From assembly GCA_013205585.1 (NCBI GenBank), contig JABMML010000180.1, forward strand, positions 1-20,019: DNA of 20,019 bases. The letters run 5' to 3'. Of this stretch, positions 6,179 to 13,824 are shown in pieces. The position numbers were made by a program, and so were the translations under genes. The stretch's first letter is position 1; each line of letters starts with the position of its first letter. The notes below the pieces were generated by a model, which ran no database searches, was not told the DNA's origin, and saw only the letters and a program-made list of their open reading frames with translations. This DNA is from Chitinophagaceae bacterium. Lineage in GTDB: Bacteria; Bacteroidota; Bacteroidia; Chitinophagales; Chitinophagaceae.

Positions 6179-7237
6179 ATGACCAACGCCACTCCAAAAT
6201 CTTTAGGCTATTATTTTCCCGCTGAATTTGCGCCACATGATGCTATTTGGTTAAGTTGGCCCCATAAAGAAGAAAGTTGGCCTGGTAAAATTGCCAGTAT
6301 TTATCCTTCCTACACAGAATTTGTAAAAATTGTTTCTCTTACTGAAAAAGTTTGTATAAATGTAGTGGATGAAAAAATGCGCAACTCTGCTCAAAAGATG
6401 TTGCAATTAGCAGGTGTGCATTTAGAGCGCGTTCAGTTTTATATGCATCCAACCAACGATGCTTGGTGCCGCGATCATGGCCCTGCCTTTTTACTAAGAG
6501 ATAATGCAGAAGATCCTAAAGTAATTATAGATTGGAATATTAATGCATGGGGTGGAAAATATCCGCCTTATGATTTAGACGATGTAATTCCTTCGCTTAT
6601 TGCAACTGCCTTAGGTTTACCGGTATTCCATCCAGGTATTATCATGGAAGGAGGCTCTGTCGATTTTAATGGTGCAGGAACAGTGATGACTTCAAAATCT
6701 TGTTTGTTAAACCCAAATAGAAACCCTCATTTAAATCAAGCGCAAATTGAAAAATATTTGAGCGACTATTATGGCATAGACCAAGTATTATGGGTAAGTG
6801 ATGGTATTGTGGGAGATGACACCGATGGACATATAGACGATACCGTTCGTTTTGTAAATGAAGACACCGTCATTACAGTGGTAGATGCTAATGTGCTTTC
6901 AGCGAACCATGAAATATTGCAGCAGAATTTAAAAGAATTAAAGCAGATGCGACTACTTAGTGGCAAGCAATTAAATATTGTGGAACTACCTATGCCTGCG
7001 GAAGTTATTTATGAAGGACAAAGCCTACCTGCATCTTATGCTAATTTTTATATCAGTAATGGGCATATTATAGTGCCTACATTTAAATGTGACCAAGACG
7101 ATAAAGCCATGCAAATCATTCAGTCTTGTTTTACCACTAGAGAAGTAGTGGGCATTGACTCAACCGATATTATATGGGGACTAGGTAGTTTTCATTGCTT
7201 AAGCCAGCAAGAGCCAAGCATTGTGAATAAAGTATAG
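6179..7237 (+). CDS. aguA: Agmatine deiminase
   Basis: It converts agmatine to N-carbamoylputrescine and ammonia. The 352-residue protein belongs to the guanidino-group modifying (pentein) family. Signature segments are WLSWPHKEESWPG near 24-36, NDAWCRDHGPAF at 93-104 (Asp99), IIMEGGSVDFNG at 154-165, GDDTDGHIDD at 212-221 (general base His218, Asp220), and the catalytic Cys340 in GLGSFHCLSQQ near the C terminus. Length is typical. It follows aguB on the same strand, probably as one unit, and uses the product of the SpeA-like decarboxylase at 197. A 14-bp tandem repeat runs across its stop codon. Confidence 0.95.
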   Translation: MTNATPKSLGYYFPAEFAPHDAIWLSWPHKEESWPGKIASIYPSYTEFVKIVSLTEKVCINVVDEKMRNSAQKMLQLAGVHLERVQFYMHPTNDAWCRDHGPAFLLRDNAEDPKVIIDWNINAWGGKYPPYDLDDVIPSLIATALGLPVFHPGIIMEGGSVDFNGAGTVMTSKSCLLNPNRNPHLNQAQIEKYLSDYYGIDQVLWVSDGIVGDDTDGHIDDTVRFVNEDTVITVVDANVLSANHEILQQNLKELKQMRLLSGKQLNIVELPMPAEVIYEGQSLPASYANFYISNGHIIVPTFKCDQDDKAMQIIQSCFTTREVVGIDSTDIIWGLGSFHCLSQQEPSIVNKV

Positions 7238-7256
7238 TGAACAAAGTATACTGAAT
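7223..7256 (+). repeat. 14-bp tandem repeat across the aguA stop codon
   Basis: GTGAATAAAGTATA (7223-7236) and GTGAACAAAGTATA (7237-7250) differ at one base, and a partial third copy CTGAAT begins at 7251. The unit length is not a multiple of three, so the copies are read in different frames; the stop TAG at 7235-7237 is made at the junction of copies one and two. Confidence 0.7.
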
Positions 7257-7311
7257 AAGTGTTTATGATTTTAATATAGTATTATCTAATTTAATTATTG
7301 AATCCAAATCA

Positions 7312-8169
7312 ATGCTCATGGTATTTATAAAAAGAACTTCCTTACCTATTGGACTTATTGGTATTATTGGTTTCATTGTTATGACTACGATTACAGCTTG
7401 TACCCGTTTTCCTTATGCTACAACCAATCGAATCTATAAAAAGCATACTAAAGACTTGGTTACCTTATTAAAAGAGAATCCAAGTTTGCAAACTATTAAT
7501 CAATTACCCAAGGCGGAAGCTTGGGTAGGTACCACTAATTTTGATTTACGTAAACCTAATTTTGTGGTCATCCATCATACAGCACAAAATTCTTGTGAGC
7601 AAACTTTAAAAACCTTCACATTGGAAAGGTCTAAGGTAAGTGCGCACTATGTAATTTGTAAGGATGGCACCATACACCATATGTTGAATGATTATATGAG
7701 GGCCTGGCATGGAGGTGTTTCAAAATGGGGTAATAATAGCGACCTTAATTCAAGCTCTATAGGTATTGAGCTAGACAATAATGGCTTTGAGCCTTTTGAT
7801 AGTGCACAAATTAATAGCTTACTATTATTATTGGCACAATTAAAAGAGAATTATAAAATACCTGATGCCAATTTTATTGGCCATGCCGATATTGCGCCGA
7901 AACGAAAAGTAGATCCTAATATTCAGTTCCCCTGGGTTTTATTAGCCCAAAAAGGCTATGGTCTTTGGTTTGAGCCAGATGCAAAATATACTTTACCTGA
8001 ATCTATCTCCATTCCTTTTGCCTTGGCCATGGTGGGTTATGATATTAAGGATACCACAGCAGCCTTGCTGGCTTTCAAGCGACACTTCAGAACCGATAGT
8101 ACGGCTATGATTACAGAAAATGACCGATCAGTTTTATATCAATTAATTCAAAATAAATTATCGCACTAA
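7312..8169 (+). CDS. N-acetylmuramoyl-L-alanine amidase, lipoprotein (Amidase_2)
   Basis: This is a probable outer-membrane or periplasmic lipoprotein that cleaves the amide bond between N-acetylmuramic acid and the peptide stem. In the 285-residue protein, residues 1-29 form a signal peptide, and ITAC ending at Cys30 is a good lipobox. The catalytic domain spans about 82-212. VVIHHTAQ carries His88, and GHADIAPKRKVDPN gives His191 and Asp201, which match the AmpD zinc ligands in type and in their 10-residue spacing. HYVICKDGTIHHM, AWHGG and IGIELDNNG are also family features. About 75 residues after the domain are unassigned. A second ATG two codons later is equally possible as start. It may act in cell-wall turnover; I cannot tell its natural substrate length or anhydro specificity. 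Confidence 0.88.
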   Translation: MLMVFIKRTSLPIGLIGIIGFIVMTTITACTRFPYATTNRIYKKHTKDLVTLLKENPSLQTINQLPKAEAWVGTTNFDLRKPNFVVIHHTAQNSCEQTLKTFTLERSKVSAHYVICKDGTIHHMLNDYMRAWHGGVSKWGNNSDLNSSSIGIELDNNGFEPFDSAQINSLLLLLAQLKENYKIPDANFIGHADIAPKRKVDPNIQFPWVLLAQKGYGLWFEPDAKYTLPESISIPFALAMVGYDIKDTTAALLAFKRHFRTDSTAMITENDRSVLYQLIQNKLSH

Positions 8170-8181
8170 CAATTGTTAGTG
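8164..8181. promoter_or_regulatory. Perfect 18-bp palindrome, candidate operator
   Basis: CACTAACAATTGTTAGTG is its own reverse complement over all 18 bases. It overlaps the stop codon of the amidase gene and abuts the -7 element of the next gene, so a protein bound here would cover the promoter spacer. It could instead form a 7-bp hairpin with an AATT loop, but only TAATTTTG follows, a poor T run. Confidence 0.5.
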
Positions 8182-8189
8182 TAATTTTG
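8182..8189 (+). promoter_or_regulatory. -7 element for the acyl-CoA dehydrogenase gene
   Basis: TAATTTTG matches TAnnTTTG and lies 16 nt before the ATG at 8206. No clear TTTG is found at the -33 position, which is occupied by the end of the amidase gene. Confidence 0.5.
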
Positions 8190-8205
8190 TCAAAAAAATT
8201 AAGGT

Positions 8206-9360
8206 ATGGATTTCAATTTAACAGAGGAGCAGTTAATGATTCAAAGAGCTGCTCGTGAATTTGCACAACAACAGTGTTTACCAGGTGTCATAGAAAGAGA
8301 TGAGCATCAGAAATTTCCCAAAGAACAAATGGAGCAATTAGCCGACCTAGGCTTTTTAGGTATGATGGCTCCCACTGAATATGGTGGAGCAGGAATGGAC
8401 ACCATTAGTTATGTAATTGCCATGGAAGAAATTAGTAAAGTAGACGCCAGTGTATCTGTGGCTATGAGTGTGAATAATAGTTTAGTATGTTGGGGATTGG
8501 AGCATTATGCAACAGAAGAACAAAAGAAAAAATATTTAACGCCTTTAGCCCAAGGGAAAAAAGATGGCGCTTTATATATTGGTGCTTTTTTATTAAGTGA
8601 GCCAGAAGCAGGTAGCGATGCTTCGCATCAACATACATCCGCCATTGATAAAGGCGACCATTATTTATTAAATGGTGTAAAAAATTGGATTACCAATGGC
8701 TCAACCTCATCGGTATATTTAGTGATGGCACAAACAGATGCTTCTAAAGGCCCAAAGGGTATCAATGCTTTTATTGTTGAAAAAAATACACCAGGTATTT
8801 TAGTAGGAGCAAAAGAAAATAAATTAGGCATTAGAGGAAGTGATACACATGCTGTTTCTTTCATGGATGTAAAAGTGCCTAAAGAAAATAGAATAGGCGC
8901 AGATGGTTTTGGATTTACCTTTGCCATGAAAACTTTAAATGGAGGTAGAATTGGTATTGCAGCACAAGCATTAGGTATTGCCAGTGGCGCTTATGAATTA
9001 GCCTTGGCTTATAGTAAACAAAGACAGTCTTTTGGAAAACCCATTCATGAGCACCAGGCCATACAATTTAAATTAGCTGAAATGGCTACTAGAATACAAT
9101 CGGCTAGGTTAATTTGTTATCATGCAGCTTGGGAAAAAGACAATGGCTTAGATTATACAACTTCGGCTGCTATGGCTAAACTACATGCGAGTGATACTGC
9201 TATGTGGGCTGCCACAGAAGCTGTTCAAGTGCACGGAGGATACGGGTTTGTAAAAGAATACCATGTTGAAAGGTTAATGCGTGATGCAAAAATTACCCAA
9301 ATTTATGAAGGTACTAGTGAGATTCAAAAAATGGTCATTGGTAGAAATATTACAAAATAA
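8206..9360 (+). CDS. Acyl-CoA dehydrogenase (short/medium-chain type)
   Basis: This is an FAD enzyme that oxidises acyl-CoA to 2-enoyl-CoA, passing electrons to electron-transfer flavoprotein. The 384-residue length is standard for bacterial short-chain and branched short-chain enzymes. The N-terminal helical domain is followed by LLSEPEAGSDA near 128-138 and NGVKNWITNG, which bind FAD and substrate, then RQSFGKPIHEHQAIQF and QVHGGYGFVKEY. Glu368 in QIYEGTSEIQ is the expected catalytic base and sits where butyryl-CoA and similar dehydrogenases have it, not at the alternative position of isovaleryl-CoA dehydrogenase. Exact chain length preference cannot be read. The palindrome and -7 element just upstream suggest controlled expression, and the YggS-family gene follows after 3 bp. 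Confidence 0.92.
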   Translation: MDFNLTEEQLMIQRAAREFAQQQCLPGVIERDEHQKFPKEQMEQLADLGFLGMMAPTEYGGAGMDTISYVIAMEEISKVDASVSVAMSVNNSLVCWGLEHYATEEQKKKYLTPLAQGKKDGALYIGAFLLSEPEAGSDASHQHTSAIDKGDHYLLNGVKNWITNGSTSSVYLVMAQTDASKGPKGINAFIVEKNTPGILVGAKENKLGIRGSDTHAVSFMDVKVPKENRIGADGFGFTFAMKTLNGGRIGIAAQALGIASGAYELALAYSKQRQSFGKPIHEHQAIQFKLAEMATRIQSARLICYHAAWEKDNGLDYTTSAAMAKLHASDTAMWAATEAVQVHGGYGFVKEYHVERLMRDAKITQIYEGTSEIQKMVIGRNITK

Positions 9361-9363
9361 TTT

Positions 9364-10029
9364 ATGCCTGTAAATACTGAAGCCTATCATAGCATTAAAG
9401 AGCAACTGCAAGGAAAAAATGTGCAGTTAGTGGCTGTCAGTAAAACCAAGCCCAATGAAGACATCCAAGCACTGTATGCATTAGGCCAAAGAAATTTTGG
9501 TGAAAATTATGTGCAGGAATTAGTTGATAAGGCAGCCAGTTTGCCTTCAGATATTCACTGGCATTTTATAGGGCATTTGCAATCCAATAAGGTAAAATAT
9601 ATAGCCCCTTTTGTGTATTTAATTCATGGGGTCGATTCTGAAAAATTATTAGCAGAAATTAATAAGCAAGCTATTAAGCAAAATAAAATGATTGCTTGTT
9701 TACTACAAGTGCATATTGCCACAGAGGAAACGAAATTTGGTTTTGATGCAGTAAGTTTAACTGAATTTATTTCAAGTGGTCGACTTTCTAATTATAGTAA
9801 TGTGGTGGTGAAAGGCCTTATGGGTATGGCCAGTTTTACAGAAGACAAAACCCTCGTTGATAAAGAGTTTAGTACTTTGAAAAATATATACGACCAAACA
9901 GCTACTCAATTAAATAATGTTCATTTTGATACATTAAGTATGGGCATGAGTGGTGATTACCCATTAGCCATTGAAAAGGGTAGTAACGTAGTAAGAATAG
10001 GAAGCTTATTATTTGGTGCTAGAAATTAA
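9364..10029 (+). CDS. yggS: YggS/PROSC-family PLP homeostasis protein
   Basis: This cytoplasmic PLP-binding protein keeps free pyridoxal phosphate low and affects amino-acid balance; no catalytic activity is established for the family. The 221-residue single-domain alanine-racemase-like barrel has the PLP lysine at Lys27 in LVAVSKTKP, followed by GQRNFGENYVQEL and HWHFIGHLQSNKVKYI. The C-terminal LSMGMSGDYPLAIEKGSNVVRIGSLLFG (about 191-218) carries the phosphate-binding residues. Its ATG lies 3 bp after the acyl-CoA dehydrogenase stop, so the two are probably cotranscribed. Its stop is 3 bp from the stop of the converging peptidase gene. Confidence 0.95.
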   Translation: MPVNTEAYHSIKEQLQGKNVQLVAVSKTKPNEDIQALYALGQRNFGENYVQELVDKAASLPSDIHWHFIGHLQSNKVKYIAPFVYLIHGVDSEKLLAEINKQAIKQNKMIACLLQVHIATEETKFGFDAVSLTEFISSGRLSNYSNVVVKGLMGMASFTEDKTLVDKEFSTLKNIYDQTATQLNNVHFDTLSMGMSGDYPLAIEKGSNVVRIGSLLFGARN

Positions 10030-10032
10030 TAG

Positions 10033-11325
10033 CTACTTCGTTTTTCCATAATCAAATACTAGTTGACAGAAAGCTTTTACACCTATAATAAATCCAGACT
10101 CATCTAAATAAAAATCGGGGGTATGATGTGGGCCTGCTTTTTTAGGGTCGGTTCCTTTAGGCATACCTCCTAAATTAAAAAAGAAGCTAGGTGCCTTGGC
10201 TGCAAAAAACGAAAAATCTTCCGCACCTGTTACCCAGGTTGACTCAGAAACGTTTTCATCACCTGCTGCCTTTATTAAAGAAGGTAAAGTTTTTTTCACT
10301 AAAGCGGGGTCGTTATAAGTCACTAAAGTTTTTGTATCAATAGTAACATCTGCAGTAGCGCCTGAACTTTCTGCAATGGTTTTTGCGGTATGTTTAATTC
10401 TCTCATGCACTTCTTCTTGCATTCTGCTATCAAGGGTTCTAATGGTACCTGTCATTTCAGCTGTTTCAGGAATGATATTAGAACGAACACCACTATTAAT
10501 AGTACCTACCGTAATTACAAGTGGTGCCGTGGTTAAATCCATTTGACGACTTACAATATGTTGTAAGCCTTCAATAATTTGTGCACTTGCTGCAATAGGG
10601 TCTACGCCACCCCAAGGTTGAGAACCATGGCTGCCTTTACCATTTACTTTAATGGTAAACCAATCAGAGGAAGCCATAAAGGCACCTGATTTATATTTAA
10701 TAGTACCTGCCGGAGTTTGAGATGAAATATGAATACCAAATACTGCTTCTACTTTAGGATTGTCTAAAGCGCCTTCTTTAATCATAAGTTGTGCGCCACC
10801 TTCTTCATTTTCTGGAGCGCCTTCTTCAGCGGGTTGAAATAAAAACACAATGGTACCTGGTACTTCTTTTTGCATCGTACTTAACATTTTAGCAGTAGCC
10901 ATTAACATAGCTGTATGTGAATCATGTCCGCAAGCGTGCATTACACTTACTTTTTGGCCATTGTAGTCGGTAGTTACTTTAGAGGCAAATGGAATGGCAA
11001 CTCTTTCATACACAGGTAAGGCGTCAATATCTGCTCTTAAAGCAATAACTGCACCTGGTTTACCCCCTTTTAAAACCGCCACCACACCTGTTTTAGCAAC
11101 AGGGTATCTTACTTCTAAATTGGGAAGGGTTTTTAAAAAATCGGCGATGTATTTTCCTGTGTTTACTTCTCTATTAGATAGTTCAGGAAATTCATGAAAA
11201 TGTCTTCTCCAAGCAATAAGTTCAGGTTCTACTTCTTTTAATAAAGAAGCATAATTTTTTGGTAAGTCTTGAGCTATACTAGATACAGTTACAAGTAGGA
11301 GTAAGGGAAGGAAAATTTTACGCAT
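10033..11325 (-). CDS. Secreted M20-family amidohydrolase
   Basis: This metallohydrolase probably cleaves N-acyl amino acids or small peptides in the periplasm. The 430-residue protein begins with a signal peptide of about 19 residues (a KIFLPLLLLVTVSSIA core, likely cleaved after SIAQ). Family M20D features are LRADIDALPV at about 96-105, MHACGHDSHTAM at 129-140 (metal ligands Cys132 and His134), QPAEEGAPENEEGG at 164-177 (Glu167/168), GIHISS near 197 and GPHHTPDF at 398-405. A dimerisation lid domain lies between about 210 and 320. Relatives are annotated as hippurate hydrolase, aminoacylase or indole-acetyl-amino-acid hydrolase; the substrate is not predictable. The 105-bp upstream gap is A-rich on its coding strand and shows no clear promoter, so readthrough from the mutase gene is possible. 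Confidence 0.9.
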   Translation of the reverse strand: MRKIFLPLLLLVTVSSIAQDLPKNYASLLKEVEPELIAWRRHFHEFPELSNREVNTGKYIADFLKTLPNLEVRYPVAKTGVVAVLKGGKPGAVIALRADIDALPVYERVAIPFASKVTTDYNGQKVSVMHACGHDSHTAMLMATAKMLSTMQKEVPGTIVFLFQPAEEGAPENEEGGAQLMIKEGALDNPKVEAVFGIHISSQTPAGTIKYKSGAFMASSDWFTIKVNGKGSHGSQPWGGVDPIAASAQIIEGLQHIVSRQMDLTTAPLVITVGTINSGVRSNIIPETAEMTGTIRTLDSRMQEEVHERIKHTAKTIAESSGATADVTIDTKTLVTYNDPALVKKTLPSLIKAAGDENVSESTWVTGAEDFSFFAAKAPSFFFNLGGMPKGTDPKKAGPHHTPDFYLDESGFIIGVKAFCQLVFDYGKTK

Positions 11326-11430
11326 TTTATTTTGTTTTATCTTTTATTTCTAATTTTATTATTTGAATTAAGTTTTTTCTTTAATCTATTAATATATAAA
11401 CTACTTTTTCATTTTGGCTTTTATATTTTT

Positions 11431-12999
11431 TTAAGCTTGATACTCTCCATAAATACCTCTTAATACATCTGCTATTTCTCCTAATGTACAATAGTTCTCA
11501 ATAGCATCAATTACTGAAGGCATAATATTTTCAGTGCTAGCCGCCGACGCCTTAACCGCCGCTAAACAATTAGCTACTTTTGTATTGTCTCTACTACTTT
11601 TTAAAGCCTTTAGTTTTTCAATTTGTTGTATTCTTATACTTTCGTCAATTTGAAAAACGGGAATATTAGTGGTAGAAGTAGATTCAAATTGATTTACACC
11701 CACAATTATTTTTTCTTTGGATTCAATGGCTTTTTGATAAGCATAAGCGCTTTCTGCAATTTTATTTTGCATAAATCCATTTTCAATAGCACTTACAGCG
11801 CCACCCATTTCATCAATTTGGTTAATTAATGCTAAAGCTTTTTGCTCTAATTCATTGGTAAGGCTTTCTATAAAATAAGAACCTGCTAAAGGATCGGCTG
11901 AATCGCTAATGCCCGACTCATTGGCCACAATTTGTTGTGTTCTTAAGGCAATGCTAGCAGCTTCTTGGGTAGGTAGTCCTAAGGCTTCGTCAAAACCGTT
12001 GGTGTGTAGGCTTTGTGTGCCACCTAATACTGCAGCAATAGTTTGAATGGTAACCCTACTAATATTATTTAAAGGTTGTTGGGCCGTTAAAGTAGCTCCG
12101 CCTGTTTGTGTATGAAAACGAAGCATTAAAGCTTTTTCGTCGGTGGCTCCTAAGTCTTTCATTATAGTAGCCCACATTTTTCTAGCGGCCCTAAATTTGG
12201 CCACTTCTTCAAATAAATTATTATGGGCATTAAAAAAGAAAGAAAGTCTTTTACCAAATACATTTATGTCTAATCCTTTTTCAATAGCCGCTTTTACATA
12301 GGCCTTACCATTACTTAATGTAAAGGCTACTTCTTGCACCGCTGTACTACCTGCTTCTCTAATATGATATCCAGAAATACTAATACTATTCCATTTCGGT
12401 AAATGCTGACCACAGTATTCAAAGATATCGGTGATAATACGCATTGATTGTTTAGGAGGGTAGATATAAGTGCCTCTAGCTGCGTATTCTTTTAATATAT
12501 CGTTCTGTATAGTGCCTGCTAATTGTTTTAAATCAATGCCTCTTTTTTTAGCCAAGACAATATATAAAGCTAGTAAGATAAAACCAGTAGAGTTAATGGT
12601 CATAGAAGTACTAATCTTATCTAAAGGAATATCCTTAAATAAAATTTCCATATCCTCTATGGAACAAATAGATACACCCACTTTTCCTACTTCACCTTCT
12701 GCTAAAGAATGGTCGGCGTCATAACCTATTTGAGTAGGTAAATCAAAGGCCACACTTAAACCCATAACCCCTTGAGATAATAAAAAATGATATCGTTTAT
12801 TACTTTCTTCTGCGGTAGAGAATCCAGCATATTGACGCATTGTCCATAACTTTCCTCTATACATATCGGATTGAACGCCTCTTGTATAAGGGAACTCGCC
12901 TGGTAATAATGTTTCATTTAAATGGGTAGGTAAATCGTTGCAGGTATATACCTTTTTTATTTCAATGCCACTATCAGTCTTTTTTTCAGCTTCTTGCAT
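11431..12999 (-). CDS. Methylmalonyl-CoA mutase catalytic subunit, no B12 domain
   Basis: It interconverts methylmalonyl-CoA and succinyl-CoA with adenosylcobalamin, linking propionate and branched-chain amino-acid breakdown to the citric acid cycle. From the ATG at 12999 it has 522 residues. [15 protein letters not shown] (Tyr57), [10 protein letters not shown] (Arg187) and SGYHIREAG (His212) match the substrate-contact residues Tyr89, Arg207 and His244 of the Propionibacterium enzyme. Isobutyryl- or hydroxyisobutyryl-CoA mutases differ at the first two, so methylmalonyl-CoA is the likely substrate. The protein ends at the TIM barrel and linker, without the DxHxxG cobalamin-binding domain, so it needs a separate small subunit. 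The frame is open to an ATG at 13038, which would add 13 residues (535 in all). The inner start is preferred because [19 protein letters not shown] resembles usual N termini and TATATTTTG lies just upstream of it. Confidence 0.88.
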   Translation of the reverse strand: MQEAEKKTDSGIEIKKVYTCNDLPTHLNETLLPGEFPYTRGVQSDMYRGKLWTMRQYAGFSTAEESNKRYHFLLSQGVMGLSVAFDLPTQIGYDADHSLAEGEVGKVGVSICSIEDMEILFKDIPLDKISTSMTINSTGFILLALYIVLAKKRGIDLKQLAGTIQNDILKEYAARGTYIYPPKQSMRIITDIFEYCGQHLPKWNSISISGYHIREAGSTAVQEVAFTLSNGKAYVKAAIEKGLDINVFGKRLSFFFNAHNNLFEEVAKFRAARKMWATIMKDLGATDEKALMLRFHTQTGGATLTAQQPLNNISRVTIQTIAAVLGGTQSLHTNGFDEALGLPTQEAASIALRTQQIVANESGISDSADPLAGSYFIESLTNELEQKALALINQIDEMGGAVSAIENGFMQNKIAESAYAYQKAIESKEKIIVGVNQFESTSTTNIPVFQIDESIRIQQIEKLKALKSSRDNTKVANCLAAVKASAASTENIMPSVIDAIENYCTLGEIADVLRGIYGEYQA

Positions 13000-13088
13000 G
13001 GCTAAATTTACGAAAAATTCAAAATATAGGGGCTTCAATTATTTCTATTTTCGAAATCACTGTTTACTTGTAAATGCCCTTAATATTG

Positions 13089-13096
13089 TACTTTTG
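13089..13096 (+). promoter_or_regulatory. -7 element for the SufA-like gene
   Basis: TACTTTTG matches TAnnTTTG and lies 18 nt before the ATG at 13115. A CTTG at 13067-13070 could serve as the -33 element with an 18-bp spacer. Confidence 0.55.
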
Positions 13097-13114
13097 TACT
13101 ATAAATATTCAAAT

Positions 13115-13471
13115 ATGTCTTCAGATACCAATATCGCCTTACAAACCCCGGTAACCTTTACCGAAGGAGCCATTACTGAGATTAACCGTTTAATGGCCGA
13201 GCCAGACTTTGATCAACAACAAAGACTAAGAGTGGGCGTAAAAGGGGGTGGATGTAGTGGCATGACCTATGTATTAGGTTTTGATGTTCCTAAAATTGAT
13301 GATGAAATTTTATCTATTGAGGGTATTCCTTGTTGCATGGAAAAATCGCATCAGATTTATGTATATGGAATGCAGATAGATTGGCAAGGTGGTCTGAATA
13401 GCCGTGGATTTACTTTTAAAAATCCGAATGCGTCGAGTACCTGTGGATGCGGTACTTCATTTGCGGTTTAA
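13115..13471 (+). CDS. A-type iron-sulfur carrier (SufA/IscA/ErpA family)
   Basis: It carries or delivers Fe-S clusters to apo-proteins. The 118-residue protein has the family's three ligand cysteines: Cys47 in VKGGGCSGMTY and the pair Cys110/Cys112 in TCGCGTSF. GGLNSRGFTFKNPNA near 92-106 is also typical. An unusual extra pair, Cys73-Cys74, occurs where relatives commonly have non-cysteine residues. The frame is open upstream to 12938, overlapping the mutase gene, but the promoter element at 13089 and family length set the ATG at 13115. It diverges from the mutase gene. No other suf genes are in the window, so whether it is part of SUF or a stand-alone carrier is unknown. Confidence 0.92.
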   Translation: MSSDTNIALQTPVTFTEGAITEINRLMAEPDFDQQQRLRVGVKGGGCSGMTYVLGFDVPKIDDEILSIEGIPCCMEKSHQIYVYGMQIDWQGGLNSRGFTFKNPNASSTCGCGTSFAV

Positions 13472-13773
13472 AATTTATAGAAAAAATACATCATTCTCGC
13501 TCTCTATCGCGAAGCTCAAAGTTCGCTCGAATGAGTATTGTTTTCAATAAAATTTTAAACAAATTTCAGTTAGCAGTAAAGAATTTTCATAAGTGGCATT
13601 ATGAATAGACTATTCACGAACTTATGAGAATAGCGTTAAGAAAAATCATAAATACATCGTTAAAAAATTGTGCATGTCTGAGCGAAGCGAGTTCACAATT
13701 TTAGATGAATTTATGATTTTTTAGCGTCATTCGAATCAGAGAGTGATAGGCTATTTATAATGCTTATGAAAAT
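13472..13773. repeat. Gene-free stretch with three nested inverted repeats
   Basis: I find no plausible gene here. Three structured units follow one another. Unit one, 13485-13539, pairs TCATTC (13491-13496) with GAATGA (13529-13534) and also AATAC with GTATT outside. Unit two, 13587-13627, pairs TCATAAGT with ACTTATGA around an inner TGAATAG/CTATTCA stem. Unit three, 13632-13727, is the longest: 13641-13658 pairs with 13704-13721 at 17 of 18 bases, and AAAATTGTG with CACAATTTT inside it. GCGAAGC, a known ultra-stable DNA mini-hairpin sequence, appears at 13509-13515 and in the loop of unit three at 13682-13688. The pattern suggests a palindromic repeat family or a miniature mobile element; no target-site duplication is clear. 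Confidence 0.6.
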
Positions 13774-13805
13774 AAAAAAGGCCCTGATTACTCAAGGCCT
13801 TTTTT
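13774..13805. terminator. Two-way terminator between the repeat cluster and secDF
   Basis: A 10-bp stem (AAAAAAGGCC at 13774-13783 with GGCCTTTTTT at 13796-13805) closes on a 12-nt loop. Both strands end in a T run, so it can stop secDF transcripts on the minus strand as well as any plus-strand transcript. Confidence 0.85.
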
Positions 13806-13824
13806 ATATAAATTCAATGTAGAA

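Noticed and set aside
11326..11430. A-rich (minus strand) gap between the mutase and peptidase genes, checked for a terminator or promoter
   Set aside because: No hairpin with a T run and no TAnnTTTG was found; the gap is simply AT-rich.
12938..13114. N-terminal extension of the SufA-like gene into the mutase gene
   Set aside because: A -7 promoter element at 13089 lies within it, and the family length fits the ATG at 13115.
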